Source of the DNA: Saprospiraceae bacterium
GTDB lineage: Bacteria > Bacteroidota > Bacteroidia > Chitinophagales > Saprospiraceae
Direction: 5' to 3'
NCBI GenBank assembly: GCA_016714445.1
Contig: JADJNF010000003.1
Coordinates: forward strand, 248,001-312,000
Length of the DNA: 64,000 bases
The notes below the pieces were generated by a model. That model ran no database searches. It saw nothing but the letters and a program-made list of their open reading frames with translations, and was not told the origin of the DNA. Positions 39,245 through 48,476 of this stretch are shown here, one piece after another (within the stretch, counting starts at the first letter, position 1; each line of letters starts with the position of its first letter). Position numbers and translations under genes: made by a program.

Positions 39245-40945
39245 TTATTGCTTTAATTGAAACTCACCTGAAATATTATTGTACTGCGCTCCTACAGGAT
39301 TGATGGTCCTTAGCCAGAAGCGGCCTTCAAACTTTCCTTTGATCAGCTTGCCATTTTGCCCCCAGTAAGTTATTGCGGCGTTTGTAAAACCACAATCCGT
39401 CGAAGTGGGACAGTTGAGAGATACGCCGTGCCCCGCTATTTGGTCATCATACCACACAATGTTCGCTTTATTTTTATTCAAGTTTCCCACTGTGTGGTCA
39501 TGACCAAATTTCAAAAAAACGGGTGATGCAAATGGGGAAGCACCTATCTGTATAATTTCATCGTTGATTATTTTGTCAAAGTTTGTGTATGTCCTGATGT
39601 GCCCATCGATGTGCAGTATCAGGTAATCATCTTTGATATCTTTACATAAATATACCATGGCCAGGTCTATAGTATAAGGAACGTTTTCAAGTAGTGTGGT
39701 TTCATACTCAGAGGATACGGTCGTAAAGGAAAGAGACACAAGGTTGCCATCACAGAGCGGTATTGTAAAGTCAAAGTAAGCGCTGTCGATATACAGTGTT
39801 TTGGAAACATTGCCGGATCGGATTTTCAGAAATCCTTCTTCCATAGAATTTCCGTTACAATCCTGTATTTGCCCGCTCATCTGATACGGTACCAGTTGAC
39901 CGGATGTGGTAAAATGCGTGCCGGCATCAAAACTTGCCCCTACAGGTTTTATGGGTATGGTTGCTGTCTGTGTGCAGTTCAGTTCATAGATGATTTCTAT
40001 GTTTTCGCCTTCAGGTACGATGGTTTCCCATCTGCCGTTGTTTGATGTAAGTATTTGTTCGTTGAGATTTGTTGATCTCAGTTTTATAGCCGATTGTCTG
40101 GCTGGCAACTGATTGATTAACCACTGACCTTTCATGACACTGAATTCTCTGATTTGTGCTATACAATATGTTCCGGAGCGATGGGTTGAAATTTTCTGAT
40201 TGGATATGACATCCTGCTGATAAGACCAAACGTGGCTATCCGGGTCATAATAAAAGAGTGCACTTCCGCTTTTTACGGAGGACAATTGAATGGTGATCGG
40301 GTTTTTAAAGCTCAGTTTTTGTTTGTCGTTTGAATAGATATTGAACTCAAAAGCATCTTCCATTTGCAGGAGCCACAATTGGTTGTCCTTAACTCCAAAC
40401 TTCCCGCCGGGCAATGACCTTACATGGCTTTCGTTATTGATATCGTAATGAGTATACCTGCTTTCGATTTTTCCCGTATAATTTTGATTTACATTGACCT
40501 GATAATTGTCTTTAGCCAGATTTACTTTGACATCAGGTGAAATGGGAATGATAAAGTCTTCATTGCTTGTAAAAGATGTATTCTTTTTGTTTATAAAAAC
40601 ATTGATTTTTTTGTAATTTACTTCATTGGCTTGTGAGTGCAACAGATAATCGTACTCATATCCATCCTGGTCGGTAATCCGGAGCAGCTCTTCAAATTTG
40701 TTGACTTTTTTTCCTTCAAAATGAAAAAACGAAGATTTGTTCACTACTTTGATCTCACCGTTAAATGATGCGGTAAGACCTACTATCTGATTTTCATTTT
40801 CATCAGCCACTTCGATGACCATTTGACTTGATTCGATGATATATCGCGGATCATTTTTGATGATGGTCGTGGTGGTGGTATTTTCATCCTTATAGCAGGA
40901 TGAAGCCATGATGATGATGAGTAAGTAAGCATATTTTTTGATCAT
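39245..40945 (-). CDS. Large lipoprotein upstream of the ECF sigma gene
   Basis: A 566-residue protein with a lipoprotein signal (LLIIIMASSC, Cys 17), followed by a Thr-rich linker and several beta-sandwich domains. YCIAQIREFSVMKGQWLINQ lies in the middle, and a later NGRWETIVPEGENIEIIYEL segment resembles carboxypeptidase-regulatory-like or FAM171-like extracellular domains. No catalytic motif was recognised. The sigma gene begins 4 nt after its stop. The probable role is a surface lipoprotein belonging to the same regulon as the sigma factor; this is inferred from position. Confidence 0.6.
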   Translation of the reverse strand: MIKKYAYLLIIIMASSCYKDENTTTTTIIKNDPRYIIESSQMVIEVADENENQIVGLTASFNGEIKVVNKSSFFHFEGKKVNKFEELLRITDQDGYEYDYLLHSQANEVNYKKINVFINKKNTSFTSNEDFIIPISPDVKVNLAKDNYQVNVNQNYTGKIESRYTHYDINNESHVRSLPGGKFGVKDNQLWLLQMEDAFEFNIYSNDKQKLSFKNPITIQLSSVKSGSALFYYDPDSHVWSYQQDVISNQKISTHRSGTYCIAQIREFSVMKGQWLINQLPARQSAIKLRSTNLNEQILTSNNGRWETIVPEGENIEIIYELNCTQTATIPIKPVGASFDAGTHFTTSGQLVPYQMSGQIQDCNGNSMEEGFLKIRSGNVSKTLYIDSAYFDFTIPLCDGNLVSLSFTTVSSEYETTLLENVPYTIDLAMVYLCKDIKDDYLILHIDGHIRTYTNFDKIINDEIIQIGASPFASPVFLKFGHDHTVGNLNKNKANIVWYDDQIAGHGVSLNCPTSTDCGFTNAAITYWGQNGKLIKGKFEGRFWLRTINPVGAQYNNISGEFQLKQ

Positions 40946-41076
40946 CGGATAAGTTTTATTTATCTGGAGTTTATGTTCTATTGGTTTTTATTACAAATTA
41001 CGATATTAAGAGAATAATAAAAGTAGTTTCGCTACAAAATGATGGTTTTATTTTTGAAAAGATCAAATACGAGGAA

Positions 41077-41215
41077 CCACGAGTCCACGAGAACAAAGAG
41101 AAAATTAAAACTTTCTTTAAACTCTATGCACTCGTGGTTAAAAAATAAAAACCACGAGATCACGAGAACAAGAGAAACATAAAAAGACTCTATGAACTCT
41201 ATGCACTAAGTCGAA
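41077..41215. repeat. CCACGAG...CTCGTGG repeat block, left of the GxxExxY remnant
   Basis: Two ~75-bp units starting at 41077 and 41152. Each begins CCACGAG, continues through a purine-rich GAGAACAAAGAGAAA part and an ACTCTATG(A/C) part, and ends CACTCGTGG. Start and end are complementary, so each unit can form a long hairpin. The second unit is cut off at CTATGCAC (41209) where the gene remnant begins. Confidence 0.8.
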
Positions 41216-41470
41216 AAGAACATCGATGTATACTACAAAGGACATGTCCTGAACAGAAAATATCGACAAGATATAATAGTCGAAAACCTGATCATCGTTG
41301 AACTAAAGGCCATTGATGCAATACACCCAATTCATAAAGCGAAATTGGCAACCTATCTGCTCTTAAATGAAAAACCCAAAGGAATATTATTTAATTTTAA
41401 TGTGCTCAACCTTACTAAAGAAGGCATGGTGCCTTGGGTAAATCAATATTACAGCGATTTGCCTGCCTAA
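41216..41470 (+). pseudogene. GxxExxY-family protein, C-terminal remnant
   Basis: The plus strand reads VYYKGHVLNRKYRQDIIVEN, then LIIVELKAIDAIHPIHKAKL, then ATYLLLNEKPKGILFNFNV and a stop at 41468-41470. The block IIVEN.IIVELKA and the ending LLFNFNV are the C-terminal half of GxxExxY proteins (~125 residues, PD-(D/E)xK-like fold). The N-terminal half with the GxxExxY motif is missing; repeat DNA stands in its place. No start codon with a good context is present, so this is treated as a fragment. The function of the family is unknown. Confidence 0.75.
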
Positions 41471-41481
41471 CTTTGGGGAAA

Positions 41482-41730
41482 CCACGAGAACAAAAGAGAA
41501 ATATAAAGACTCCATGAACTCCATTCTCTCATGGTTAAAAAATATAAAACCACGAGATCACGAGAAAAAAGAGAAATTTAAAAACTCTTTGCACTCCATG
41601 TACTCGTGGTTAAGAATAAAAAAACCACGATAACACGAGAACAATGAGAAATATAAAACTCCATGATCTCCATGCTCTCGTGGTTAATATAAAAACAGTA
41701 CCACGAGAACACGAGAGCACTATTTTAAAA
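41482..41730. repeat. CCACGAG...CTCGTGG repeat block, right of the GxxExxY remnant
   Basis: Units begin at 41482, 41550, 41625 and (partial) 41701, with spacing of 68-76 bp. The first three close with CTC(A/G)TGGTTAA before the next unit. The block continues the family seen at 41077-41215 and 43439-43868. Confidence 0.8.
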
Positions 41731-42183
41731 ACCCTATGAAATTTTTGCACCCAGGCCAGCCTAGGCTGCGCCTAGCGGACATGTTCCATTTATAAATATG
41801 GTTTTTATAAAAATGTTATAAGAATTTGTACTGCCCTTAGCGCATAGGTCCAAGTTTGTGAATTCGTTTCCAAATTTATTGAAAATGTATATTGTGTGTA
41901 AGACATATTGCACTTTCCGATTTTTTTTTCTTCTAACAAATCCATTTTAATTATTTTGTGATAAATGACAAAATCAACCCTAACCCAGCTCCATCCTATA
42001 TTTTGATACCAACCATTCAATATTAGGAAAATGATAAAAATTGCTGGTATTTTTTCTTGTGATGTCTTCTCAAATAGTTTTAGTAAAATATTAGATTTAA
42101 GAACAAAGAATATTCTAAATTTGCGGACAAATACTAAAATAAACCGGCCCCATTGCTGACTTTATTTTATAATGTAAAACCTG

Positions 42184-43091
42184 ATGCGAAAACTAAATAT
42201 TATTTTAATTCTATTTTATTCTTTGAAATTATTATGTCAGCATGATATTTATGCTCCACGAGAGGATTTATTAAAAAAATATGGTATAAAAGAATACACC
42301 AAAACATCCCACTTTAAGGAAAAAGAATAAATAACAATAATGATTTTTCCCACAAATACTATCTAAATAAAAATGGAAAGGTTATATTTAAAGAATACAA
42401 ACAGTCTAAGAATTGTGATGGAAGAGTTGAATATAAATTCAACGACACAGAGGTTTTGATATCCAAAGCTTATTATCTCAATAATTCAAATAATCATGAA
42501 AGGCTGTATACTTATATTTATTCTGATTCAATGAAGCTTAAAGAAGAATGGGTTTTTGACTCATTGGATAATGTGGAATGGTATATTTTTTATAATGAAA
42601 ATGAAAAACCGGTAGAATGCCATCACTCAAAAAATCAGATTAGATACTACTATAACGAGAAAGGCAGTCTTGAATGTGAAGTATTTAACGATGAAAATGA
42701 CATTTCCGAGCATATTTATTTCTATGAAAATGATCTGCTTAAACAATTAAAAATTTATAAAGGATGTCAACCGGAGCGCATAATTTACTATGACTATGAT
42801 GAAAATAAAAATATAATATCGGAACATGTCAGATATATTAATGGTGAGCTTTACTTCTCCAAACTTTATGAATATGATGATGAACAAAGGCTCACTAAAT
42901 TAAGACGGGTCTTTTATGGGCCAGATAAAAATGAAAATGATGGTCTGAATAATGTAGATTATGATGAATCTTTAAAAGCAGCTATTATGGAGGAAAATTT
43001 TAAATATAATAAAGTGGGCTTATTAAAAGAACTTAAATTGACCACAAATAATAAAAATGTAAAGTTTGTGACGGTGTATGAATATAAATAA
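42184..43091 (+). pseudogene. Secreted YD/YwqK-like repeat protein, frameshifted near codon 46
   Basis: The ATG at 42184 opens a signal peptide (MRKLNIILILFYSLKLLCQ) and DIYAPREDLLKKYGIKEY, but the frame stops at TAA 42328-42330. The frame one base back continues without a stop as NNNDFSHKYYLNKNGKVI to 43091. One extra base within 42318-42330 would make a continuous 302-residue protein. The body consists of ~20-residue repeats such as YYNEKGSLECEVFN, IYFYENDLLKQLKIY, YYDYDENKNIISEH and LYEYDDEQRLTKLRR, as in YwqK/MORN-like and Rhs-related secreted proteins. Its function is unknown. Confidence 0.65.
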
Positions 43092-43438
43092 TCAACCTGT
43101 TTATGACTCCAAATATTTTTATTCAAGCCATCAAGGCTTGGTTTTCTTTGTTTGATTTTACAACGGTTTATATCCCTGCCAGGCTTAGTTTGCGCCTAAG
43201 TCTATGTGATGCCAAATTTTTTAATTTGCATTCGAAGAAGTAAATGCATTAAATGTCTGCTATATCTATCTTCAATCAACTTTCTAATCCATCATAATTT
43301 CTTTGACTATTATTCAATATAATATCCCCTTGAATTTTAAGAGTAAAAATCTCTACGCAGTCCAATGCCTGAAAGGTAAAGAAGTATGCTCCTGATCTGT
43401 TACATATTTGATTACCAATACTCATATCCAAAAAAAAA

Positions 43439-43868
43439 CACGAGAACACGAGAACAAAGAGAAAAAAAACTCTTTGAACTCCATGCACTCGTGGTTGAAA
43501 AAAATAAAAAAACCACGAGAACACGAGAACAAAGAGAAAAAACTCTTTGAACTCCATGCACTCGTGGTTGAAAAAAATAAAACCACGAGATCACGAGAAC
43601 AAAGAGAAAAAAAACTCTTTGAACTCCATGCACTCGTGGTTAAAAATAAAATACCACGAGATCACGAGAACACAAGAGAAATATAAAAACTCTATGATCT
43701 CCATGCACTCGTGGTCAAAAAATAAAAAAACCACGAGATCACGAGAACACGAGAAATATAAATACTCTCTTTGAACTCCATGCACTCATGGTTAATAATA
43801 AAAAAACCACGAGATCATGAGAACAAAGAGAAATATAGAAACTCCATGAACTCCATGCACTCGTGGTT
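43439..43868. repeat. Array of six CCACGAG...CTCGTGG units (~70-77 bp each)
   Basis: Units start at about 43439 (partial), 43513, 43583, 43654, 43731 and 43807, and the last closes at CACTCGTGG 43859-43867. Each reads CCACGAG(A/T)..CACGAGAACAAAGAGAAA, then ACTC..TGAACTCCATGCA, then CTCGTGGTT and an A-rich spacer. The ends of each unit are complementary. No gene lies inside. Unequal spacing and internal symmetry argue against CRISPR. Confidence 0.9.
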
Positions 43869-43883
43869 TAAAAAAAACACCCC

Positions 43884-44135
43884 AAACACTTAAGCGTTTA
43901 TCGTAAACACTGAAGTAAATACAACAAACACTTAAACGTATATCGTAAACACTGAAGTAAACAGAACAAACGCTTGAGTAAACAGAACAAACACTCAAGC
44001 AAATACAACAAACACTGAAGTAAACAGAACAAACACTGAAGTAAATACAAAAAACACTTAAGCGTATGTCATAAACACTCAAGTAAATATAAGAAACACT
44101 GAAGCGTTTGTCCTAAACACTTTAATATTTGCCCA
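43884..44135. repeat. Twelve tandem 21-bp units (AAACACT...)
   Basis: Every unit is exactly 21 bp: AAACACT begins at 43884 and recurs in phase through the last unit at 44115. Two sequence types alternate irregularly: one with CTTAAGCGT..ATCGT and one with CTGAAGTAAATACAAC or ..CAGAAC. The 21-bp period equals two helical turns, so the AAA tracts fall on the same face of the DNA. The array starts 16 bp after the CCACGAG array. Confidence 0.92.
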
Positions 44136-44232
44136 ACAAAATGTAAAAAAATCAACCAAAAGGGTAGGGAAGAGCAGTTTATTGGGTTTCCGGTTAGGGT
44201 ATAGTTTTTATATTCTAATCTTAGAATTTAAA

Positions 44233-44269
44233 AAAAAAGCCCCTCACCAAACATCTGTCAGTGAAGGGC
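44233..44269 (-). terminator. Rho-independent terminator of the 118-residue gene
   Basis: On the minus strand the stem AGCCCTTCAC / GTGAGGGGCT (one mismatch pair) encloses a 13-14-nt loop and is followed by a run of nine T. It lies 37 nt after the stop codon of the minus-strand gene at 44306. Confidence 0.85.
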
Positions 44270-44305
44270 TGATCAAGGCCTTCTACTAAATAAACATCAA
44301 ATCTC

Positions 44306-44662
44306 TTAAGGCACTATTGCCGGGACCACCTTCATTCGCCTTTTACGAGCACTTTTTTTGACTCCCCCGGCATTGACATATTCAGTACTGTCCAAACCGT
44401 ACTTGCCACCTACGAGTTTTAAGAAACGATCTCTCATCTCCCGAAGCTCTCCTTCTTTAAGTTTGATGATGCTCAGCTGACCGTCCAGATCTGACAGGCT
44501 TTGATTGTAGGTGGCTTGCAGGTCATCCAGTTGGTCGATGGCAGTGACAAAGCTGGCAATAGACATGCCACCACCAAAGTCCAGGACAGGGTCGATGCTC
44601 CTCAGTTTTTCCAGGCGTCGTTTGGAAATTTCCAATGCGATTGAATTCCTTGATCTTCTCAT
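44306..44662 (-). CDS. Conserved hypothetical coiled-coil protein
   Basis: A 118-residue protein starting MRRSRNSIALEISKRRLEKL, with a Gly-rich LDFGGGMSIASFVTAIDQL segment, a probable coiled coil at ~45-85 (ATYNQSLSDLDGQLSIIKLK, EGELREMRDRFLKLV) and a very basic C-terminus (KKSARKRRMK). I recall similar proteins in Saprospiria genomes, but no function is known to me. It has no signal peptide and stands alone, with a strong terminator. Confidence 0.7.
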   Translation of the reverse strand: MRRSRNSIALEISKRRLEKLRSIDPVLDFGGGMSIASFVTAIDQLDDLQATYNQSLSDLDGQLSIIKLKEGELREMRDRFLKLVGGKYGLDSTEYVNAGGVKKSARKRRMKVVPAIVP

Positions 44663-45507
44663 TTTTACAGATTTATCAAGTTAAATAAATAGGTGTTTTC
44701 CTATCGCTTGTTTATGACTCGTTGACGGGATCCACGAGTCTGATATTTCGTTTTTTTGACCACAAACATCACCGTGCAGCTGATTGGCAATGTTTGATGT
44801 CTAATAATGCAAAAGCCGTTGAGATTATTGTTTGATAAGTGTTAAAGTTTGAATATGTGGGGGATTGGCATAGGAAATTCCGGTTCCCAGTACCCGGCCT
44901 TTATTGATGAATCCTTTAATTCAACTCATTCATCCTTCAGATTGTTCAAATCGTTTGTTCGTCGTTCACTCATTCACTCACACACACATTCACATTCACA
45001 CATTCACACATTCACACATTCTCTCATTCACTCCTTTTCTCATTTTCTCATTCCTTCATTCCTCCCCTTCGTGGTTTTCCCTGAAAATATTTTAACAATT
45101 GTTTCAATTATTTATTGTAAAAATTTGGTTATATAAAAACAACTACTTATTTTTGTTTGAAGAAACATCCGGGTGCGTAATAACTGTGATGTGAAGAAAG
45201 AAAGAATAGATTATAATTAGATTTATTTTATTAGATATAGGTTAAGACGAATTCATAGTACGTGAAATTTCAGGGTTTCTGTAGTTTTACTTTTCAAATT
45301 TGTGTAATATGTGATAGTAAAAGCTACAATTTTTAATTGATTATAATGAGTGAAAAATATGATATTTAATTTCATGGCTACATGAAAAGTTAATGAACAA
45401 AAAATATTTTATAATTTGGAACTAAATATATATTTCTTAATGTTTTTTTAAAAAAGTAAATTTTAATTACTGTGAAATAAAACTCACATTACATCCCATA
45501 TTATTAA
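44663..45507. other. Gene-free stretch with a simple CATTCACA-type repeat
   Basis: 44935-45063 is a pyrimidine-rich simple repeat built from CATTCACA, CATTCACT and CATTCT words (e.g. TCACACATTCACACATTCAC). The rest is very AT-rich with no reading frame of note. A reading frame over the repeat translates to His/Ser/Thr/Phe-rich low-complexity text and is not considered real. Confidence 0.65.
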
Positions 45508-45762
45508 ATGCAGCAGTTTTACCGTTTTAAGAGCTTTTACATTGTTTTCTTTTTTCTATTTAGTGTAGTCGCTAATGCCGAAATAGTATTAGTATCGTGG
45601 AAAATCTAAGACTTCGAAAAAAGTAGAAGTAATGAAGAAATTACCGCAATTGCAAAACACATACGACATGCTGATATACTTGCTAAACAACAAGTAGTAG
45701 CCAAAGACCCCGGGAGGCGCACAAGTTGTGGCCAGACTCGCTGACAAATTTAATAAGATGTG
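45508..45762 (+). pseudogene. DNase I-like (EEP) nuclease, truncated and mutated N-terminal fragment
   Basis: The ATG at 45508 opens a signal peptide (FYIVFFFLFSVVANA) and EIVLVSWKI, then TAA at 45607-45609. The same frame continues DFEKSRSNEEITAIAKHIRH, then ADILAKQQVVAKDPG, and after a one-base shift GGAQVVARLADKFNKM, then TGA. This is the start of endonuclease/exonuclease/phosphatase family proteins (usually VSWNIQDFGKSRSNEEI… ADILAIQEVV), where the Asn and Glu are active-site residues; both are replaced here (Lys and Gln). The rest of the gene is absent. The break coincides with the start of the kinase gene and so marks an insertion or deletion boundary. Confidence 0.7.
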
Positions 45763-45773
45763 AACCTTTTAAA

Positions 45774-48476
45774 ATGAATCACCTAAACGAAGCATATAAC
45801 TTTTATCTTAATGAAATTCACACTGAAGTGAAATCTATTCACTCATGTATTTATTTACTTAATAAAAATGCAGAATTTATTAATTCCTATGCTGTTGGGA
45901 ATTTAAATCTAAATCCGTTTGAACAAAAATATGATTCAGATTCAGAATTCATCCAATCTTTGGGGTACAAAATTTATGAAAAAGAAGATGATCAGAAATT
46001 TGTTGAACAAAACATTAGCTATAAAAATGATATATTTACAATTATATTTTATCCACTGAAATCAACCTTTAGAGTAAATGGAATATTATGCGTGCAATAT
46101 AAAAAACAAGATTTTAATAATGCTTATTTTAACAGTAAAAAGGAGAATATTATTAATAAAATAGATTTACTAAATAAATGCACACTAACATTAAAGTCGA
46201 ACAATAAGCTTAACTTTCTAGTGAAAATATTTGATGAAGTATGGTTGGAAAACGACAAAAAGAAAGTCTTTGAGATAATAACAAAAACACTAGTTACTGA
46301 TGGTACTGTGTTTAGTGGTAGCATTGTACATTTATATGATGAATTTAAAAATAATCTTTATGGTTTTGTGTCATATGGGATAAAAGAAAAATTAGATTCA
46401 TCAAGAGTAGAAATTGGTCAAGATCAAATAGGAGTGGTTTATGAAAAGCAAGAGAAAATTATAAGTTTATTAAAAGACCACCGAAAACCTTATTCAGATT
46501 GGGCTTTAAGAAATGGATATAAATCAATGTTGACCTATATTTTAAAAGGAAGAGAAGGTAATGCGTTTGGAACATTATCTTTGTTTACAAAATTTAATTA
46601 TATTCAAGAAGAAAATGAAGACTTTTTAATAGAATCTTTTTTAAGACAAATTTCTTATATATTTACAAGCCTTCAAGAAAAGAATAACAACTTCCACCTA
46701 AGTAAATTTAATCAAATAATTGGTGAGTCTATTAATACAGAAATATCAAGTGAAGTATTGATTAAAAGTTATTTGAAATATTTAGTAAATATTTTCGATG
46801 CAGATTTAGCTCATATTAGTATATTTAACAAAAGTAATGATAAGATAATTCCAAATTATTTTATAAATAGGGATAGTGAAAGCAAAGAAGTAGCCTTAAG
46901 TATAGACATGAACCTTAGCTATGAAAACTCAATTTGTTCTCTAGTAGTTAAAAACAAAGAATGCTATATATATCCTTCCAATCCAAATATTGATAAATAT
47001 TTCAAAGATTATGACAATAATGAAAATAAAATTTTAAGTGAATTATTTATCCCACTTATTTTTGAGGATATTGTATTTGGTTTAATTGTTATTAGTTGTT
47101 ATGAAGCACATAAATTTACGAGGAATGATATGGTGTTTTATCAATCAATTTCTAATAATATTTCACCACTAATTCATAGTAAAATATTTCTGAGTTTAAG
47201 CGCTATTATAAATAATCAAGTATTTTCTACTAATGATATATTTTCTTTGAGCAATCAAACTTCTCTATTTGTAACAAAAATTTTGAATGCTCCAGTTTGT
47301 TGTGTTTGGTTAATTGATGATGAATATCAAACAGATGAAAATGAAAATGAAAATAAAAAAAATGAAGTACTTAGACTGACAGGTTCGTTCGGATGTGAAT
47401 TTACAAATGAAACGGATAAACAAATATTTGATTATGAAGGAGGTATTTCATGGGATTTAATTAATAAATTTAGATCCATTCAAAGCAATAATTATTTAAT
47501 TGAAGAATCTAATATACTAAACAATGAATCAAGATATATACATAAAGATTTTGCAATTAAAAATTCACTTAAATCAATGGTCTCTGTCCCTATAGCTAGA
47601 GATAATAAAATCTATGGAGTAATCAATGTGTATTCAAAAAGAGAGATAAAATATTACACTTATGAAAAGACATTGCTGCACAGTATAGCTTTAAGGATTG
47701 CTGCAAAAATTGAAATTTCAAAACTTAATTCAAAATATTCAGATATAGTAGAAAGATATTCAAAAGCAAATATTATAGGGAGTGCAGGGGTAGCTGCACT
47801 TAATTTCGTGCATGATATAAACCACCTTATACATTTTATTGAAAGTGATATTTTTAATCTTGAAACATCAATTGCAGCCCCAACCAAAGAAAATAAAACA
47901 TTAATACAAGATTCTTTAAAAAGTATTAATTTACATTTAGATTCTGTAAGTAGTATATTTGATATATTACTTAGAGTCGGGAACCCAAATAAGTCTAAAA
48001 AATTCACACAAAAGATCAGACCAATAATAGATGACATACAGCTTTTATTTAGGCGGAAGTTAGAAGAAAGTAAAATTACTATGAAAGTGGATTGTGACGA
48101 AAATTTAAAAATTTATTGTGGAAGGCATGAATTAGAGCAAGTATTTTTGAATTTAATGCTTAATTCAATATCAAATTTAAGTAAACTCACTCACAAACCA
48201 TTTAAGGAAATTAATATTAAAGTATCAAGTGATGACAACAACACTGAAAATGTTATTATAGTCTTTTATGATAATGGCAGTGGTATTCCAGAATGGAATT
48301 ATAATAGAATATTTGAAAAATATTTTTCAACAAATCAAGGAACTGGACTTGGCTTGGCAACGTGTAGAAGAATTATTGAGGAGCACAATGGTACAATATA
48401 TGTTAATTCTAAATTTGGAAAAGAAACAAATTTTATAATTATCTTACCAAAAAACAAGTCAAACAGTAATCAATGA
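45774..48476 (+). CDS. Multi-GAF sensor histidine kinase
   Basis: A 900-residue soluble kinase without membrane helices. Three or more GAF-like sensor regions fill residues ~1-670 (for example RDNKIYGVINVYSKREIKYY near 620-640). A phospho-acceptor-like box is at ~675-685 (ALNFVHDINHLIHF), and a HATPase_c domain occupies the C-terminus, with the N-box in ELEQVFLNLMLNSISNL, G1 DNGSGIPEWN and G2 GTGLGLATCRRIIEEHNG. It should autophosphorylate in response to a cytosolic ligand. ATG 45774 is preferred over upstream TTG 45726, which lies in nuclease-fragment sequence. Its TGA overlaps the probable ATG of the following receiver gene (ATGA), indicating coupled translation. Confidence 0.85.
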   Translation: MNHLNEAYNFYLNEIHTEVKSIHSCIYLLNKNAEFINSYAVGNLNLNPFEQKYDSDSEFIQSLGYKIYEKEDDQKFVEQNISYKNDIFTIIFYPLKSTFRVNGILCVQYKKQDFNNAYFNSKKENIINKIDLLNKCTLTLKSNNKLNFLVKIFDEVWLENDKKKVFEIITKTLVTDGTVFSGSIVHLYDEFKNNLYGFVSYGIKEKLDSSRVEIGQDQIGVVYEKQEKIISLLKDHRKPYSDWALRNGYKSMLTYILKGREGNAFGTLSLFTKFNYIQEENEDFLIESFLRQISYIFTSLQEKNNNFHLSKFNQIIGESINTEISSEVLIKSYLKYLVNIFDADLAHISIFNKSNDKIIPNYFINRDSESKEVALSIDMNLSYENSICSLVVKNKECYIYPSNPNIDKYFKDYDNNENKILSELFIPLIFEDIVFGLIVISCYEAHKFTRNDMVFYQSISNNISPLIHSKIFLSLSAIINNQVFSTNDIFSLSNQTSLFVTKILNAPVCCVWLIDDEYQTDENENENKKNEVLRLTGSFGCEFTNETDKQIFDYEGGISWDLINKFRSIQSNNYLIEESNILNNESRYIHKDFAIKNSLKSMVSVPIARDNKIYGVINVYSKREIKYYTYEKTLLHSIALRIAAKIEISKLNSKYSDIVERYSKANIIGSAGVAALNFVHDINHLIHFIESDIFNLETSIAAPTKENKTLIQDSLKSINLHLDSVSSIFDILLRVGNPNKSKKFTQKIRPIIDDIQLLFRRKLEESKITMKVDCDENLKIYCGRHELEQVFLNLMLNSISNLSKLTHKPFKEINIKVSSDDNNTENVIIVFYDNGSGIPEWNYNRIFEKYFSTNQGTGLGLATCRRIIEEHNGTIYVNSKFGKETNFIIILPKNKSNSNQ

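Larger units (their letters stand above)
40946..42183. other. Repeat-rich intergenic region with a GxxExxY remnant
   Basis: It contains two blocks of CCACGAG repeats around the GxxExxY fragment (listed separately). At 41760-41783 lies a palindromic CTAGGCTGCGCCTAG-type motif, of which a diverged relative (CTTAGTTTGCGCCTAAG) is found at 43185-43201. No intact gene was found; open stretches at 41805-42020 look random. Confidence 0.6.
43092..44305. other. Gene-free repeat region
   Basis: 43092-43430 has no recognised gene. 43439-43868 is the third CCACGAG array, 43884-44135 the 21-bp array, and 44233-44269 the terminator of the next minus-strand gene. Apparent reading frames across the arrays merely translate the repeats. 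Confidence 0.7.

Noticed and set aside
41805..42020. Short minus-strand reading frame between the repeats and the YwqK-like gene
   Set aside because: No homology, poor start, and it lies antisense to an AT-rich spacer.
43408..43785. Reading frames on both strands over the CCACGAG array
   Set aside because: Open because the repeat lacks stops in some frames; the translations on both strands are repeats of the DNA unit.
43439..43868. CRISPR-like array
   Set aside because: The repeated units are 70-77 bp with internal symmetry, there are no unique spacers of constant length, and no cas genes are nearby.
43792..44082. Minus-strand reading frame with a seven-residue repeat (SVYDIRL/SVCSVYF-like)
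   Set aside because: It is only the translation of the 21-bp array; no start context, codon pattern or neighbouring gene supports it.
44849..45136. His/Ser/Thr-rich reading frame
   Set aside because: Translation of the CATTCACA simple repeat; low complexity and no homology.
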